Assembly (NCBI GenBank): GCA_944990035.1
Contig: CALYLX010000057.1
Coordinates: forward strand, 62,001-126,000
DNA from: Clitopilus passeckerianus
Lineage: Eukaryota > Basidiomycota > Agaricomycetes > Agaricales > Entolomataceae
Direction of reading: 5' to 3'
DNA length: 64,000 nt
Part shown: positions 44,485 to 55,978 of the stretch, in pieces
Layout: each line of letters begins with the position of its first letter
Numbering within the stretch: position 1 is the first letter of the stretch
The notes under the pieces: model-generated
Databases searched by the model: none
What the model was told of the DNA's origin: nothing
Seen by the model: the letters and a program-made list of their open reading frames with translations, nothing else
Translations under genes and position numbers: made by a program

Positions 44485-46695
44485 ATGTACTTTCGCACCT
44501 TATTGATCACTCTTGGCGCCGTGTCCTCTGCTCGAGCGATCGGGACCCCACTAGGGTTTGGCTCCGGTACGCTGTTGTCGACACTTCAAATGTCATGATT
44601 AGCCTACGCGTTCTTTTAGCCACTACTGGAGGAGGAAGCGCGACAGCTGCGACCCCGACCTCGGCAGCACAGTTGGCATCGTGGCTCTCCGATAGTACAG
44701 CTGTTGGTACACTCCTCGAGCTCATAAATCCCCACAGCTAATGGGTCTATCTACCAGCGTACCATTGTTCTGACAAGCACATTTGATTTCACGAACTACT
44801 GTCAGTACCGACACCTACCTACGTTGACTTACCCTGACCATATTTCACAGATGGCACCGCATCGGGGTATGCGTTTTGAGAGCTCATGACTACCCCCAGA
44901 CTAATGAATTCTTTTCATAGCAAGATTTGCAAACCCTGGACCTGCTCGTACGATCTATCGCTCCATTCTACGGAAGTCCAGATGTTTATTCGATTGTCAG
45001 TCCCAACCCTCAAGTCGCCATCGACCAAAATAGTTGGTGCGAGAACTATCAACCCTCGGCGGCCACAGGAACGGCATCGTGGTACGTATCTGGGACCGGG
45101 TACTCCTACTCTCTCAAGGTTGGAAGCAATAAGACTCTCCTCGGCAAGGGGAGCAGTGCCGGGATGTAAGTATGGTTTCGTTGCTTTGCTCGCAGTCTTC
45201 TAACTAGGTTCTTTACCTATAAGCAAGGGAATTGGCTTATTGATTCAGGTCAGGGTTTTTTCGTCACTTGAGAATCCTTCTAGATTAACGAGTGTTGGCA
45301 GAATGCAAACAACGTTATCATCCAAAGTTTGCCCTATTTCCGCCATTAACTCAGACTGCATTACTAATGAACTTAGATATTGTCATCTCCGATATCAAGT
45401 GCGTAGCCCTTCCACGACCCTCAGCGGTTCTAACTCCACGATAGCGCACAGTTTGTATGGGGTGGTGATGCTAGTCAGTTTTTTCTACAAATTATAATCC
45501 TAAACTTATCCAATACCTTAGTAACTATCGTCGGATCGACTCACGTTTGTGAGTTTGGTTGAACTTTGCTCTACGAAAGGCGTGGCTGACATTAGCTAGG
45601 GGTCAGTGACTTTTATCCAGAGAAGCTCCATATATTTAATGGTTCCTTTTCAAGATCGACCACAACTACATCAAAAATGTTGGCCGTCAGTTTATCGTCA
45701 CGTATGTAGCTTGCTTGATGGTCTGGGATAGCATTCGCGAAAGTTAATCTCTTGATAGTGGATATGATCCTGCCAAGGCTGTTACCGTCTCCAACAACAT
45801 TTTCGATGGCCGAGCCACGTATTCGGCAACCTGCAACGGTAAGTACGACATGAATTAGTTCTCTCATTTCTAACTTTTATCCATAGGACAGCACTATTGG
45901 GTTGCCCTCTTCACCGGTACGCCATGCTCATTCAAATTACCTTCGATCCTGTCCTCAGAGCTTCTAGGAACCTCGGACACAATCACCTTCGCTCAAGTAC
46001 GTCTCATTCGATGAACTATGCCATCCCTGAGGCCTGACATTCTATAGAATTACGTCTATAATACCTCGGGCCGTGGTCCTCACATTGGTGGGACGTCCGG
46101 GTACACACAATATGTACACGTCGTCAACAGTACGTCCCCCCTATCGTGTTACGAGACTATCCTCAATTTCGATAGATTATTTTGTTAGCGTTTCGGGACA
46201 TGCATTGGTAAGTTCGCGTTCCCTATGTTGTAACACTTCACGGCCAATAATACACGATTACAGGATTCCGAAACTGGAGCGGTGACATTGGCCGAAGGAA
46301 ACTACTTTGTATGTCTCCAATTGCGCAACTATGTGATTACTCAAATCTTCCTTAGAACACCGTCACGACTCCCTCTGTCTCAGGAAGTGCGGGTAAAGAA
46401 TACTTTATCCAGAGCTCTTCGGACTTGTCGGCGTGCAAATCAGCACTGGGAAGAACCTGTCAAGCAAACACGCTTTTGAGCTCAGGTTCAGTCTCAAGAG
46501 TAGACTCCTCGGTACTCAGCGCCCTCAGCAGCCGTAAGTACCGTCATCGTCTTCTCTTTGTCCGGTTCACAGGATTTCCGTGCTTTTGTGCTGATGGTGA
46601 TTATAGAATCCTACGTGACTGGGTACTCGCCTTTGTCTGCAAGTGCAGCAGCCACTTATGTCCAGAATAACGCAGGAGTGGGGAAAATCAATTGA
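44485..46695 (+). CDS. pectin lyase, polysaccharide lyase family 1
   Basis: About 17 short exons splice to one frame. Exon 1 (44485-44566) is a signal peptide (MYFRTLLITLGAVSSARAIG). TGGGSATAATPTSAAQLASW, TIVLTSTFDFTNYYGTASG, AIDQNSWCENYQPSA and VGSNKTLLGKGSSAG follow, then NNVIIQNIVISDINAQFVWG, GDAITIVGSTHV, WIDHNYIKNVGRQFIVT, ATYSATCNGQHYWVALF, NTSGRGPHIGG, ISGHA-type GHALDSETGAVTLAEGNYF and a Ser-rich C-terminus ending at the TGA at 46693-46695. These are the PL1 pectin lyase blocks, including WIDH and the conserved Arg of GRQ. It should cleave methyl-esterified pectin outside the cell. WIDH requires a 2-nt exon at 45600-45601 (separate entry). The cysteines in CKPWTCS and CNGQHYW are kept. 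Confidence 0.85.
45600..45601 (+). other. predicted 2-nt micro-exon (GG) of the pectin lyase gene
   Basis: The upstream exon ends T at 45548 and the downstream exon starts ATCGAC at 45655. Joining them directly shifts the frame and loses the invariant Trp. Two ordinary introns, 45549-45599 (GTGAGT...CTAG, 51 nt) and 45602-45654 (GTCAGT...AAG, 53 nt), leave GG between them, restoring TGG and the frame of WIDHNY. Confidence 0.6.
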
Positions 46696-47424
46696 GTGGT
46701 CATTACAGAAGAACAGATTCGTAGAAGAGGTACCTCGAAATGTTTATATCTACCTTTCAAATCAGCGAATTTTTTGTCAATCCGTTCTGTTAGATGAAAC
46801 CCCAGAATGCTATTCTCTTCTCCACAACATCTTTCTCACCCAGACGAAGCTCCTCTTTGCCACCTTCATGTCAAGCTCTACTCCAACAGCTGTTCTCGGA
46901 TGGCGCGCTGCCTCTGTACCACCCAGTCATACCCTTGCCTCGAACATATACATCATCATCCGTGCGAAGCCTGGGGAAGTCAGAGGTGTTACGAGGAATC
47001 CTCTCAGCTGTCGTCCCATCTATTCATGCAAAAGTACACCATGCTCCCATTCTCGATATGGGTAATGAATGGAATGAATGGAAATAATATTGGATAAGAA
47101 AAGTATGAATTGACTCGGAATCTACTCCGTGGTATGTACCGAATGAACGAACTGAATGAAATTGAAAAGCGATTGAACGATGGAGGACCAACATGTAAAG
47201 TTTGTGCAGAAGTAAGGTGAAATCAGGAATCAATGAAAGGGGCGGTGGCGGCAGTACGTGATCAGTCCCCAAGTACAGTAGCAACATCAAACCGACCAAA
47301 CGCCCTGCCAACCTCGGAAGAAGAGTAAGAGAAAGTCGTACGAAAGGTAAGTACAAGTCGGAGATGGTAAAGTACAGCATCAACAGAAACAAGAGAAAGA
47401 GTCCATATTAAATTCACATCAGGT
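46696..47424. other. intergenic between convergent genes
   Basis: This holds the 3' ends of the pectin lyase and hse1. Overlapping open frames at 46643-47097 show no family resemblance and are not called. Confidence 0.4.
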
Positions 47425-50400
47425 CTACGTCAAATCACTCCCACCAACACTCATCCCAGCAAACTGACCCGCAAGCCCCTGTCCAGGTCCCTTATTCTCC
47501 TTCTTCGGCAACAACCACGACGGCTGCGACGGTCCCGCTCCTCCTCCTCCCGTAAGCGACTCCGAGCTCGTAGCACCCGTAGTACCAGGAAGTGGGAGTG
47601 AACTCTGAGATGTAGCTCCAGCTCCAGGCAACGGTAGCGAACTTTGGGACGTCGTTCCTCTTGCTGCACCAGGATCTTGAAGCTGGTAGCCTTGTCCGTA
47701 TCCGTGGTGCGGCTGTGCTTGAGCTTGAACGTGACCGTATGGATGTTGGTCGTGGCCTGGCTGCTGTTGGTGTTGAGGTTCAGCCGAGAAGAACCCAGCG
47801 CCAGCTCCTGCACCAGCACCAATACCGAAGGTATTCGTAGCGAACGAGTCGAATCCTCCAGGACCGGTTGCTCCACCTACAGGAGACGTAGCTTGAGGAG
47901 AGGCGTAATCACCAGGGTAAGGCAAGCTATCGAGGGTTGGTTGGGAGACGGGGGTAGGACGTGAGTCTTGACGAAGCGGTTGCTGCTGGGGTTGTTGCTG
48001 AGGTTGAGGTTGTACTTGCTGCTGCTGCGGATGTTGATCATGGTGTTGTTGACCTCCATCCGATCCTCCCGCCACTACAACATTCGTCGTCGATCCTCCT
48101 GCTCCCTGTGCTTGACCAGCACCAGCACTTGCACCCGGTCCCTCCTTGACACCCGGCACACTAACGAAATACACCGCTCCCTGCGGATCCTTTCCGCCCT
48201 TCGCATAATACTGCGCCCACGCCTGCACGTTCGGATCTGCGTACGTCGTGTTGGGGTCATAGACGTATGGTGGGCCTTGCTGCTGAGGCTGGGGCTGGGG
48301 TTGCGTTTGCTGAGGTTGAGCTTGGGGTTGGGGTTGAGCGTGAACCTGTTGTTGCTGCTGAGCCTGCACGACAGACTGAGGTCTCGCCTGAGGCTGAACC
48401 TGTTGTGGCTGAACGACCTGTGGTTGTTGCTGCTGCTGGGGTTGGAGAGGCTGCAAAGACTGCACCTGCGCCTGAGGCGACTGCTGAACGTGCGTCTGCG
48501 GTAGAACCTGTGGTTGGACCTGAGGTTGACCTTGCGCCTGAGGCTGAACTTGAAGCTGAGGCGACGCCGGCTGCACCTGAACTGGCTGGATAGGTTGTTG
48601 TTGCTGCTGCTGAGGCGACGCTGCTTGTGGTTGCTGTTGTTGCGGCTGCTGTTGCGGCTGGTGGACCTGAGTCGGCTGCAGAGGCTGCTGCTGCTGCTGC
48701 TGCTGCTGGTTCTGCTCAGGATAAATAACCAACCCCTGAGCGTTCCCAGTCCCATACGGCTGCTGTTGGTTAACCGCGTATCCAGCTTGGGTGCCGTATA
48801 CAGGTCCAGCTCCGGTCTGTGGGTTCACGTTTGGATTCGCCTGAGCAGGGGTAGGAGGTTGAGCTTGCTGCTGGGGTTGGGGTTGAGCTTGCTGCTGAGG
48901 TTGGACGTTGATCGGGGGCTGCTGCTGAGGCTGAACGACGCCAGGTTGTTGGTACCCCGGCTGCTGCTGCTGTTGGGGCTGAACCTGTTGCTGCTGATAA
49001 CCGGGTTGTTGCTGTTGCTGGATCTGCGCAGCATACGCATCATACCCTCCCGGTCCAACTTGCGGTCCGGGTCCAGGCTGAGGTCCACCAGGATACCCAG
49101 CAGGCAAAGGCGTAGGGAACCCTTGCGGCGCGGGTACAGGTCCATATCCCTGCTGGTGCGGCTGTTGAGGTCCAGGTCCCCATGTTCCTCTCGAATCAGG
49201 TCGTTGCTGGAGGTGACCATGTGCGTAGGACGGTTGGTGTGCGGGTTGGGGACGATAAGGAGGTTGGGGGTCGTATACTGAAAAAATGAACAACTTCGTC
49301 AGAACTGGTGAAAATAATACGAAGATGGATGAATTGCGAACCTCCGGTATGCCTAGCCAGACTCTCTTCCATCATCCTATCGAAAATCGTGCGTGCACGA
49401 ACAAAGGTTTCGTTCATTGAGACTAGGTCGGCTATTCACAGGAATCATCGTCAGCTAAGGAGTCCGAGTAGAGTTGTTGAGAAGCAAACGTACCCCTCTT
49501 CTGACTGTACTTATCAATCAACTTGACAATCTTCGGCCGCAACGCCATGCACGACCTGTAGAGTTCCTGTTGAAGAAAAGCGAGTCAGCATTGGATACTC
49601 TTTCGGTTGGGAGGTATTGGGGACGAAGACAGAGAGAACAGGCAAGAGAGGGACCGTGCTCGAAATCTCGACAGGACGAGGTGGCAGGATGGAGGGAAGG
49701 AAAGCAGCTGGGTGAAGTCAACGTCCTCAAGACATCCAGCAGCAGTAGGGCCAACATCGGAGGATATTGGGTTACACCGCCCACGAGTCGACCTTGTAAA
49801 GGTCCAAAATCAACGCAACCAAACCACGACTAACCTGGACCTCCTCATCCTCCGCCAAACTATCCCTCTCCGGATCCATCGCCCTCAACATGGTCAACAA
49901 CCTTTCCACATTCACCGCCTGCGCGAACACCGCCGCCTCCGCCTCCGCTTCCTTCGCGATCTCGGCGGGTGTTGGGTCTGGGAGGGGGTCCTGTGGGCGG
50001 AAGGGTGTGTGTGTTGATATACATCGTCCCTGAGATAGAGAAAGAAACGTACGACATAATTAACAGGAAATATCCCAGTCCTCCCCCTAACCTGCCCCCT
50101 CCACCAATCCTTATACCCCCGATCAACTACCTTGATGATATCCCCCTTCTCGAACGCTAGCTCCCCTGGTTCCGTGGGGTTGAAGGTGTGTAGGGCTAGG
50201 ACGCGTGTTACGATTCCGCCTCCGGAGGTGGAGGTTGATGGGGTAGGCGAGGTAGCTCGACCTGCAGCAGCGGAGGCGGATGCTGGGGCAGTGGTATGGG
50301 GTGGAGCACCAGAAGTAGCGAACGGAATCGCATTCGAAGTCGTCGCCGTACTCCCAAGCTTCGGACTCCTAGTCGGACTCGGCGTCCTCTCCCTAGCCGG

Positions 50401-51571
50401 GGCAGGCGAATACCCTCCAGAGTATTTCGTCGGCTGGAATCCGTGGGCGTCTCTTCCTTCGCTAGCTCCAGCCGCGGTTGCGCTACTCCCACTCGCACCA
50501 GTAGAACCACCTTGAGGACCACTCGCAGACCCGCCCTGAGCGGCGGGACTATACGCCTGCGCCCACCCGGGCCTCCCGCCCTTATCCTGCATACTCAACT
50601 CCAGGACCCTCTGCAGCTCCTCCTCCTCCTTGCGGCGTATCTCGTCGTCTACGGCTGGTGGTGGAGGAGAGGCGGTGGGGCGGTGGATGTAGTCTAGTAG
50701 GGAGAGGGGTTAGTATGGGTCGGTGAGGAAGAAAGGTGGGAGAGGGGAGATTGATGAGATAGAGTAGATGGACGAGATGGGATAGATTGACGAGATAGGA
50801 TAGATGGATAGGATAGAATGACGTACTCTTCGCCTTCAACCCATTATAACACTCCTCCATAATCCCCAACGTCTCGTCCTCCTCAAACTCTTCTGTCCAT
50901 TCTGCGATCAGCGCCAGGACGCGTTTGCGCACTTTGTCGTGTGTTGTCTAGGGAGATGGGTATCAGTTTAAGGGTTCGTGGGAATTGACATAGAAGGGAG
51001 AAAACGGAGAAAAGAAGGAAAGGAGAGAGGGGTTGCCCGAAAACTGCGGAATATCGGACCCATCGCATCGCGTCTGCCCATCCATCCATCCACACACTCC
51101 CCTCCTCCCATAAAAAAAACCACTCCAACTCACCCGATCCAAAACCAACCTCTCCAACCCCTGCGTAAACGCCTTGCTTGCAATCTCCCTATGCAACCCT
51201 TTGCCACAATTCTTACTCAATGCCTCCGACAGCGACAGGGTGTAGAGCTGCACATTCGGATTGCGGTGCGCGAGGCGTTTGAGGAGGGAGGCGGTGACGT
51301 TGCGTGCGCTGTTTGAAGAAGGGGTGGGTTAGTTGAGTGAGAGGAGGGGAAAGGGAAAGGAAAGGAAGACGCACCCCTCCTCGCCTTCATCCTGGACTTT
51401 ATCACATAAATTCAATATAATCTCCCAATTCTCAGCCGTCAGGTTCTCGTCTGTCGCTTTTACTATTTGCACCATTCCACCAAAAGTTCAATCGAATCAT
51501 CAGCTAATGATAATCAGGACACACTCACCGACTATATCGTCATACGGATTCGCTTGGCCTCCTCCAAACAT
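47425..51571 (-). CDS. hse1: Hse1, ESCRT-0 subunit (VHS, UIM, SH3; STAM homologue)
   Basis: The start at 51571 opens [14 protein letters not shown]. Later exons give the VHS domain ([80 protein letters not shown]), a UIM-like helix ([16 protein letters not shown]), a Ser/Pro linker, and an SH3 domain ([51 protein letters not shown]). The GAT-like coiled coil ([57 protein letters not shown]) is followed by a C-terminal region of over 600 residues rich in Gln, Pro, Gly and Tyr. This order is that of Hse1, which with Vps27 binds ubiquitinated cargo at endosomes for multivesicular-body sorting. Introns are frequent and some junctions near 49300-50100 and 50700-51000 were not fixed to the base. 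The last exon is 49280-47425. Confidence 0.9.
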
Positions 51572-51761
51572 CGCGGGTGGATATCTAGGAGAGATGAGTG
51601 GCAGAAGAGAAAGGTGGCGACGAACTGATGTGGCTGTGTTAGATGACATGACGCGCACTGCCTGCTCTAGCTACGGAGGGTCTAGGCGTCCACAGCCATC
51701 AGGGAAGGACAGGCGATACACGAAATATCATCCTCAACAAACGGTAATGAAGGCAGGTTAA

Positions 51762-51800
51762 AGAAAAAAAAATTTAAATTTAAAAAAAAAAAAAAAAACA
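51762..51800. repeat. A/T homopolymer tract
   Basis: A run of A with two short TTTAAATTT interruptions and an uninterrupted stretch of A. It is either a mononucleotide microsatellite or an old poly(A) tail. It lies upstream of hse1, close to the SINE-like repeats. Confidence 0.6.
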
Positions 51801-51984
51801 GGAAAAAACCCTCCATAACCACCGACCTCTACACCTCTACATCTACACCTGAGCAATCTCTCCATCATCATCCCCTTGTCGCTTTCGTTTACACTCAAAG
51901 TCCACACACCATTACGGAATTCGAAGTGGTTAGTAAAATCCCTTAGGTAGACAAAAATCCTGGAGTATATTGATCTTTGGTACG

Positions 51985-52045
51985 CTAGCTGCCTGCTTCG
52001 AACAGGGCTGTTGGTCGGTCACGCTGAGCTAGCCAGTCTTCAAGC
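51985..52045 (-). mobile_element. tRNA-like (SINE-type) repeat, copy 4
   Basis: The minus strand reads GACTGGCTAGCTCAGCG, close to a pol III A-box, then about 20 nt later CCTGTTCGAAGCAGG, which is B-box-like. It is the most diverged and shortest copy. Confidence 0.4.
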
Positions 52046-52204
52046 GCTTTCAAGTTGTAGATCTCCCGAAATTTATCTGAGGACCGAACTATCACCCTCC
52101 ATTGACACCGACACAGTCCACATTCGAATCAACACCACCAAGGAATACCGAACCTCGACAAAACCGCATCTAAAGTTTGATTTGCCCATATTATTAGCTA
52201 TACC

Positions 52205-52287
52205 TAGTTCGACTAGGTGATGCTTCTGCAGCCTTCGAGGAGGCGAATGGTCGAGGTTACCGCTAAGCTAGCCTACCTTGCCGTCTG
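52205..52287 (-). mobile_element. tRNA-like (SINE-type) repeat, copy 3
   Basis: The minus strand reads GGTAGGCTAGCTTAGCGGTA, followed by ACCTCGACCATTCG. The 21 nt at 52243-52263 are identical to copy 2. The B-box is degraded (CTAGTCGAACTAGG). Confidence 0.5.
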
Positions 52288-52444
52288 TCAGACTCACACC
52301 TTCATATAACTCCTCATATCCCACCACGTCAGAAACCTTGACCAAAAGGCAGCTTCCGCGTCGAGAGAACTCTAGGCAGTGAATCACTGCAGGTAAAGGA
52401 TTCAACACCGCCTTAGAGTTAGAGAAAAAAGTAACCCAAGCATA

Positions 52445-52525
52445 TTCCATCGAACCGGGGCTACCTGCGAGGTTAACTCAACGAATGGTCGAGGTTACCG
52501 CTGAACTAGCCAGTCTTATCGGTAT
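52445..52525 (-). mobile_element. tRNA-like (SINE-type) repeat, copy 2
   Basis: The minus strand reads CCGATAAGACTGGCTAGTTC, then AGCGGTAACCTCGACCATTC. A CCCGGTTCGATGG B-box-like element lies about 55 nt after the A-box. It shares its head (CCGATARGACT) with copy 1. Confidence 0.55.
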
Positions 52526-52854
52526 CTCAAAACTCGATCTAGACTCTGGTCGTAATTGCATCCATCACCTCATTATATTAATATAAATATCATCACGTCC
52601 AAGGACTAAATCGATGCCCAAAAATACGGACATGAACGATGAATACTTGAATTCGCGTAATCCCATAGGTCAATTATTCCGCTATCCGGAAACAGGGAGA
52701 AAAAGCTCTATTGCTTTAACGCCGATGAATAGGTGACGAAAAACTGTGAAAAGCGAAATCCGTAGAAGTGCAGAAAAGACCTCGAGATTGCAGTAGTTGA
52801 TGCTTGGAATTCTGAAAAAGAAAACATGGTGTTTTGTAAACTTTATGGTTGTGC

Positions 52855-52948
52855 CTGGTTCGAACAGACGACCTCCTTGGAACCTCGAAGGTACGGTCAA
52901 GACTTGCATTACCGTCGTGCTAGCTAGTCCTATCGGGGTGTGGGAGAT
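52855..52948 (-). mobile_element. tRNA-like (SINE-type) repeat, copy 1
   Basis: The minus strand reads CCGATAGGACTAGCTAGCAC, then a tRNA-sized body ending GTCGTCTGTTCGAACC, a near-perfect B-box. A T-rich stretch follows about 35 nt further on. I could not fold a complete cloverleaf, so it is tRNA-derived rather than a tRNA gene. Confidence 0.5.
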
Positions 52949-53105
52949 CTCCTACTTATTACTCTCTCGTTGATCTGAACTGTCCTGCGATCACATGAGA
53001 CAGAAGGAAGAGGAGAAAAATAGCAAATTGTTCAACTACTCGACTTCCATTCTCCTAGGCTATATCCCTCCCCCCGCGATTGTTGGGCGTCGGATGCTAC
53101 CATCA

Positions 53106-53324
53106 TTACTCTTGGGACTTTAAACATTTCAATAAACCGTTGCTCAATTCGTGGAAAAATGAACGTACTGGGTGTAACCACACACCGCTGTAACCAATTT
53201 CGAAGACCGAATCGGGAGGTGCAGGCTCGAGGCTACGCTGAACAACTTCGTTCGGGACAGGCCCCGCCAGAGTGGCAGGGGCGAATGCAGCGACCATGAC
53301 GAGTAAAGCAGCGGAGAAATTCAT
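53106..53324 (-). CDS. small secreted peptide, 55 residues
   Basis: Exons 53324-53169 and 53117-53106. The signal peptide is MNFSAALLVMVAAFAPATLA; the mature part is GPVPNEVVQRSLEPAPPDSV, FEIGYSGVWLHP and a spliced SQE before the stop. No cysteine is present. A tandem copy lies at 53842-54058 and ends in the same SQE after an intron at the same place. The function is unknown; a secreted signalling or effector peptide is possible. Confidence 0.6.
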   Translation of the reverse strand: MNFSAALLVMVAAFAPATLAGPVPNEVVQRSLEPAPPDSVFEIGYSGVWLHPVRSFFHELSNGLLKCLKSQE

Positions 53325-53841
53325 TGTGCGGAATACAGAGACTTGGTTTTCGTCTTTATGCTTTCTTCTGGGCGTGTTTGGCATCCCCAGGTACTGGTAG
53401 ATCCAAACGACGCACAACCCGGTGGAGCACATGGGCAAAGCTGTCTAGACGAAAACATGTCAATGTCAGGCTTTCAGCGATTGGATTGTGCCTGATGTCG
53501 AAGTTTGGGTAACCAAAGATCGGGTTCACAGTGCCCCAGTTTCCTTGAATATTTCCTTCATGCTAGCTCGGAGGCCACCTCCCCGTCGCCCCCCGCCAGC
53601 TCCGGCACGGCGAGCCTGATCCTCCCAACAATGGCCGTCCCACAATCCCTCAAGAACCAGAATAGAAAGCGAGCGAAACAGCAACTACTTCATGATAGAT
53701 ATTCTCTGACAGTATGACAGATAAATTTGTTCCGTAATTTATTCTGTAGAAGTTCAAATCTTCTTGTGTCCGACTGCCTCGACTTCCATTGTCCTTTACT
53801 GTCCCTCCACAGTGACCGTTGAGTGTCAGATAGTACCATCA

Positions 53842-54058
53842 TTACTCTTGAGACTTCAATCGTTCTAATAAGTCATAGGTCGAGATATGGAAAGAGGAGA
53901 CTTACCTGGTTATGCCATCCACCACCTGCCAGAACCTTAAAGAGTGCATCGGGAGATGCAGGTTCGTTGCGCTGGACAATCTCGTTCATAACAGGCGCTG
54001 CCAGGGTAGCAGGGACGAGTGCTGTGATTGCGACGAGAAGAGCAGCGGCGAACTTTAT
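53842..54058 (-). pseudogene. tandem copy of the 55-residue secreted peptide, start codon lost
   Basis: The frame reads IKFAAALLVAITALVPATLA, then APVMNEIVQRNEPASPDALF and GGGWHNQ, an intron with a GTAAGT donor, and SQE. The codon aligned with the start of the first copy is ATA, and the frame upstream reaches a stop without an ATG. Everything else is open, so the loss is recent or translation starts differently. Confidence 0.5.
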
Positions 54059-54924
54059 TGTATTGAACGGCGAGGCTGGGATTTGGTTTCGTCTTTATGC
54101 CTCCTTCACAAGTGGTCTGGGGTTTATAAGCTTACGGACAACGTCTGGCATCCCCAGGTACTGACAGATATAAACGACCCAAAACCAAGTGGAGTACAGG
54201 CGCAAAGCTGTCGGATTGTTCCTGAGACTAAGATTCTGAAGGGCTCAAGATCGGGTGTAAAAAGCGCCATCGGCCTTGCGCGACTTGACGTGTGTAGGAA
54301 GACAGGTAGAAAGACGCCTTTTATCCGCAGCCTGACAGACACAAGGTGATTCACGCACCCAGATAAGGGACAGTTTTACCAGTGCCACAAGATTTATCCG
54401 TATGCTAACTCGCTCCCAAAGGGTACCCGGGTGGTAAACCAGATGAGTACGACGGAGAGGCTCATACTATCCGCCTATCAGGCCTATATAGCTGCCGAGG
54501 TACGTCGGGGACCCATTTGCTCTGACTATTCGTCGTTTCAGAGAAATAACCACGGACATCCCATTATTAATCCCCTGTAAATGTACCTCCACTAGTCCGG
54601 TGCGTAGAATAGTCTGGCTATCGGGGGTTCGCCGCATCCAAAAAGCTCGAGGCCATGGGAACCTGAGGCGAGTAGGAATGTCAATTAGGGAGTAAGAGTA
54701 CCTGGCGACAGCGTCCGAGATTTTGCGCATGCATTTGAAAGTTCTTCTGCCTTTTTAACAAATGGTTCTTGGGGAAGACAAGGTGAAGACTGAGAAAGAC
54801 CGTGTTGACTTTATGAAAATAGCGAACAGGTTAGCTGCGGCGTGGCTGTGCCAGCGTGATGACATAATGCCACGCTTGGCACAGCTTTTGATTCGATATC
54901 TATCCATCTCTCACCTCAACAGCT
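54059..54924. other. intergenic, mms2 promoter at its end
   Basis: The first 160 bases extend the tandem duplication (they match about 53330-53480). No gene was recognised in the rest. Confidence 0.4.
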
Positions 54925-55519
54925 ATGGCAAAGGGTACGTCTTCCGCGATCCTCTTCATCGTTCAGAGTCTCGAAACTAACACATCTTGGATATATAGTC
55001 CCACGCAACTTCCGCCTCCTCGAGGAGCTCGAGAAGGGCGAAAAAGGAATTGGTGATGGGAGCTGCTCGTACGGACTAGAAGACGGAGACGATGTACTCA
55101 TGTCTAATTGGAATGGAACTATCATCGGGCCTGGACATGTATGTATCTCACCTTCTACCACTATGAATTCCTCATAGCGCATTTCCATCCCACCCACTTT
55201 CTTCACTTGAACCCCAACGCTCACGCTTACTCACCCCATCTCGATCGAACAGACAGTCCACGAAAACCGAATCTACTCCCTCTCCATAACCTGCGGAGAC
55301 AACTACCCCGACGCACCTCCTCTCATCCAATTTGTCTCCCGCGTTAACCTCCCTTTCGTCGACCCCACCAATGGCAAAGTCGATCCTTCCAAGCTCCCCG
55401 TGCTCAAGAACTGGACGCGGACGAACAGCATCGAGACGGTCCTTATAGAGATTAGGAAGGAAATGGCGAGCTTTACTAATAGGAAGCTGCCTCAGCCTCC
55501 GGAGGGTTCAATGTTTTGA
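54925..55519 (+). CDS. mms2: ubiquitin-conjugating enzyme variant Mms2/Uev1
   Basis: Three exons (54925-54934, 54999-55138, 55253-55519) give 138 residues: [60 protein letters not shown] and [20 protein letters not shown]. It has the UBC fold but no catalytic Cys where an E2 would have one, as expected for the UEV class. It pairs with Ubc13 to build Lys63-linked ubiquitin chains in error-free DNA damage tolerance. The length and the splitting of the start codon region by an early intron are normal. This is one of the two clearest housekeeping genes in the window. Confidence 0.95.
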
Positions 55520-55978
55520 GTCTGGGGCGGATGGCAAAGTTCCGAGGACGCAAGGCCTAATCGACTTTTAGTCTGAACATACATACCATTTGCATCATGT
55601 ACCAAGTAGATCCCTAATCATCGTTCTTTCAGGTTTATTCATGTGTTCTTGGATTACTCTCGCATGAACCCTTCCTCATTGACCAGAATACTTCACAGCT
55701 GTTCGCGAGGTCGAATCATCGACCGGCTCTTGGCATCCTGGAAGTAGAACGGCCCGGACGATAGGCGCAATTGGGATGATGCGTATTTGGCTCTGCTAGG
55801 ATCATGTCCTATCGGCTTCCGTACTTGACCTCCGAACCTGAACTTTGTTTGAACCAGGCAACATCAAGAAGCTCTCTACTGACCCTGCCGTTGTCCCACT
55901 TTTGCCTGGTCACCATCATAGTCGTTTACCACTTGGTTTGACCCCCTTTTCCCTCCTCGATCCTAAGACACTTGAGCC

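Noticed and set aside
46643..47097. Overlapping plus-strand open frames after the pectin lyase
   Set aside because: They lack start context and family resemblance, and lie in the 3' flank of two convergent genes.
47968..49281. Long plus-strand Leu/Arg-rich open frames
   Set aside because: They are antisense to the Gln/Pro-rich C-terminus of hse1; CAG/CAA codons read backwards as Leu.
51762..51800. Poly(A) tail of a retrogene
   Set aside because: No open frame or gene relic lies next to the tract on either side.
52855..52948. A genuine tRNA gene
   Set aside because: A-box-like and B-box-like elements are present, but I could not form a full cloverleaf with a plausible anticodon arm, and related copies are degraded.
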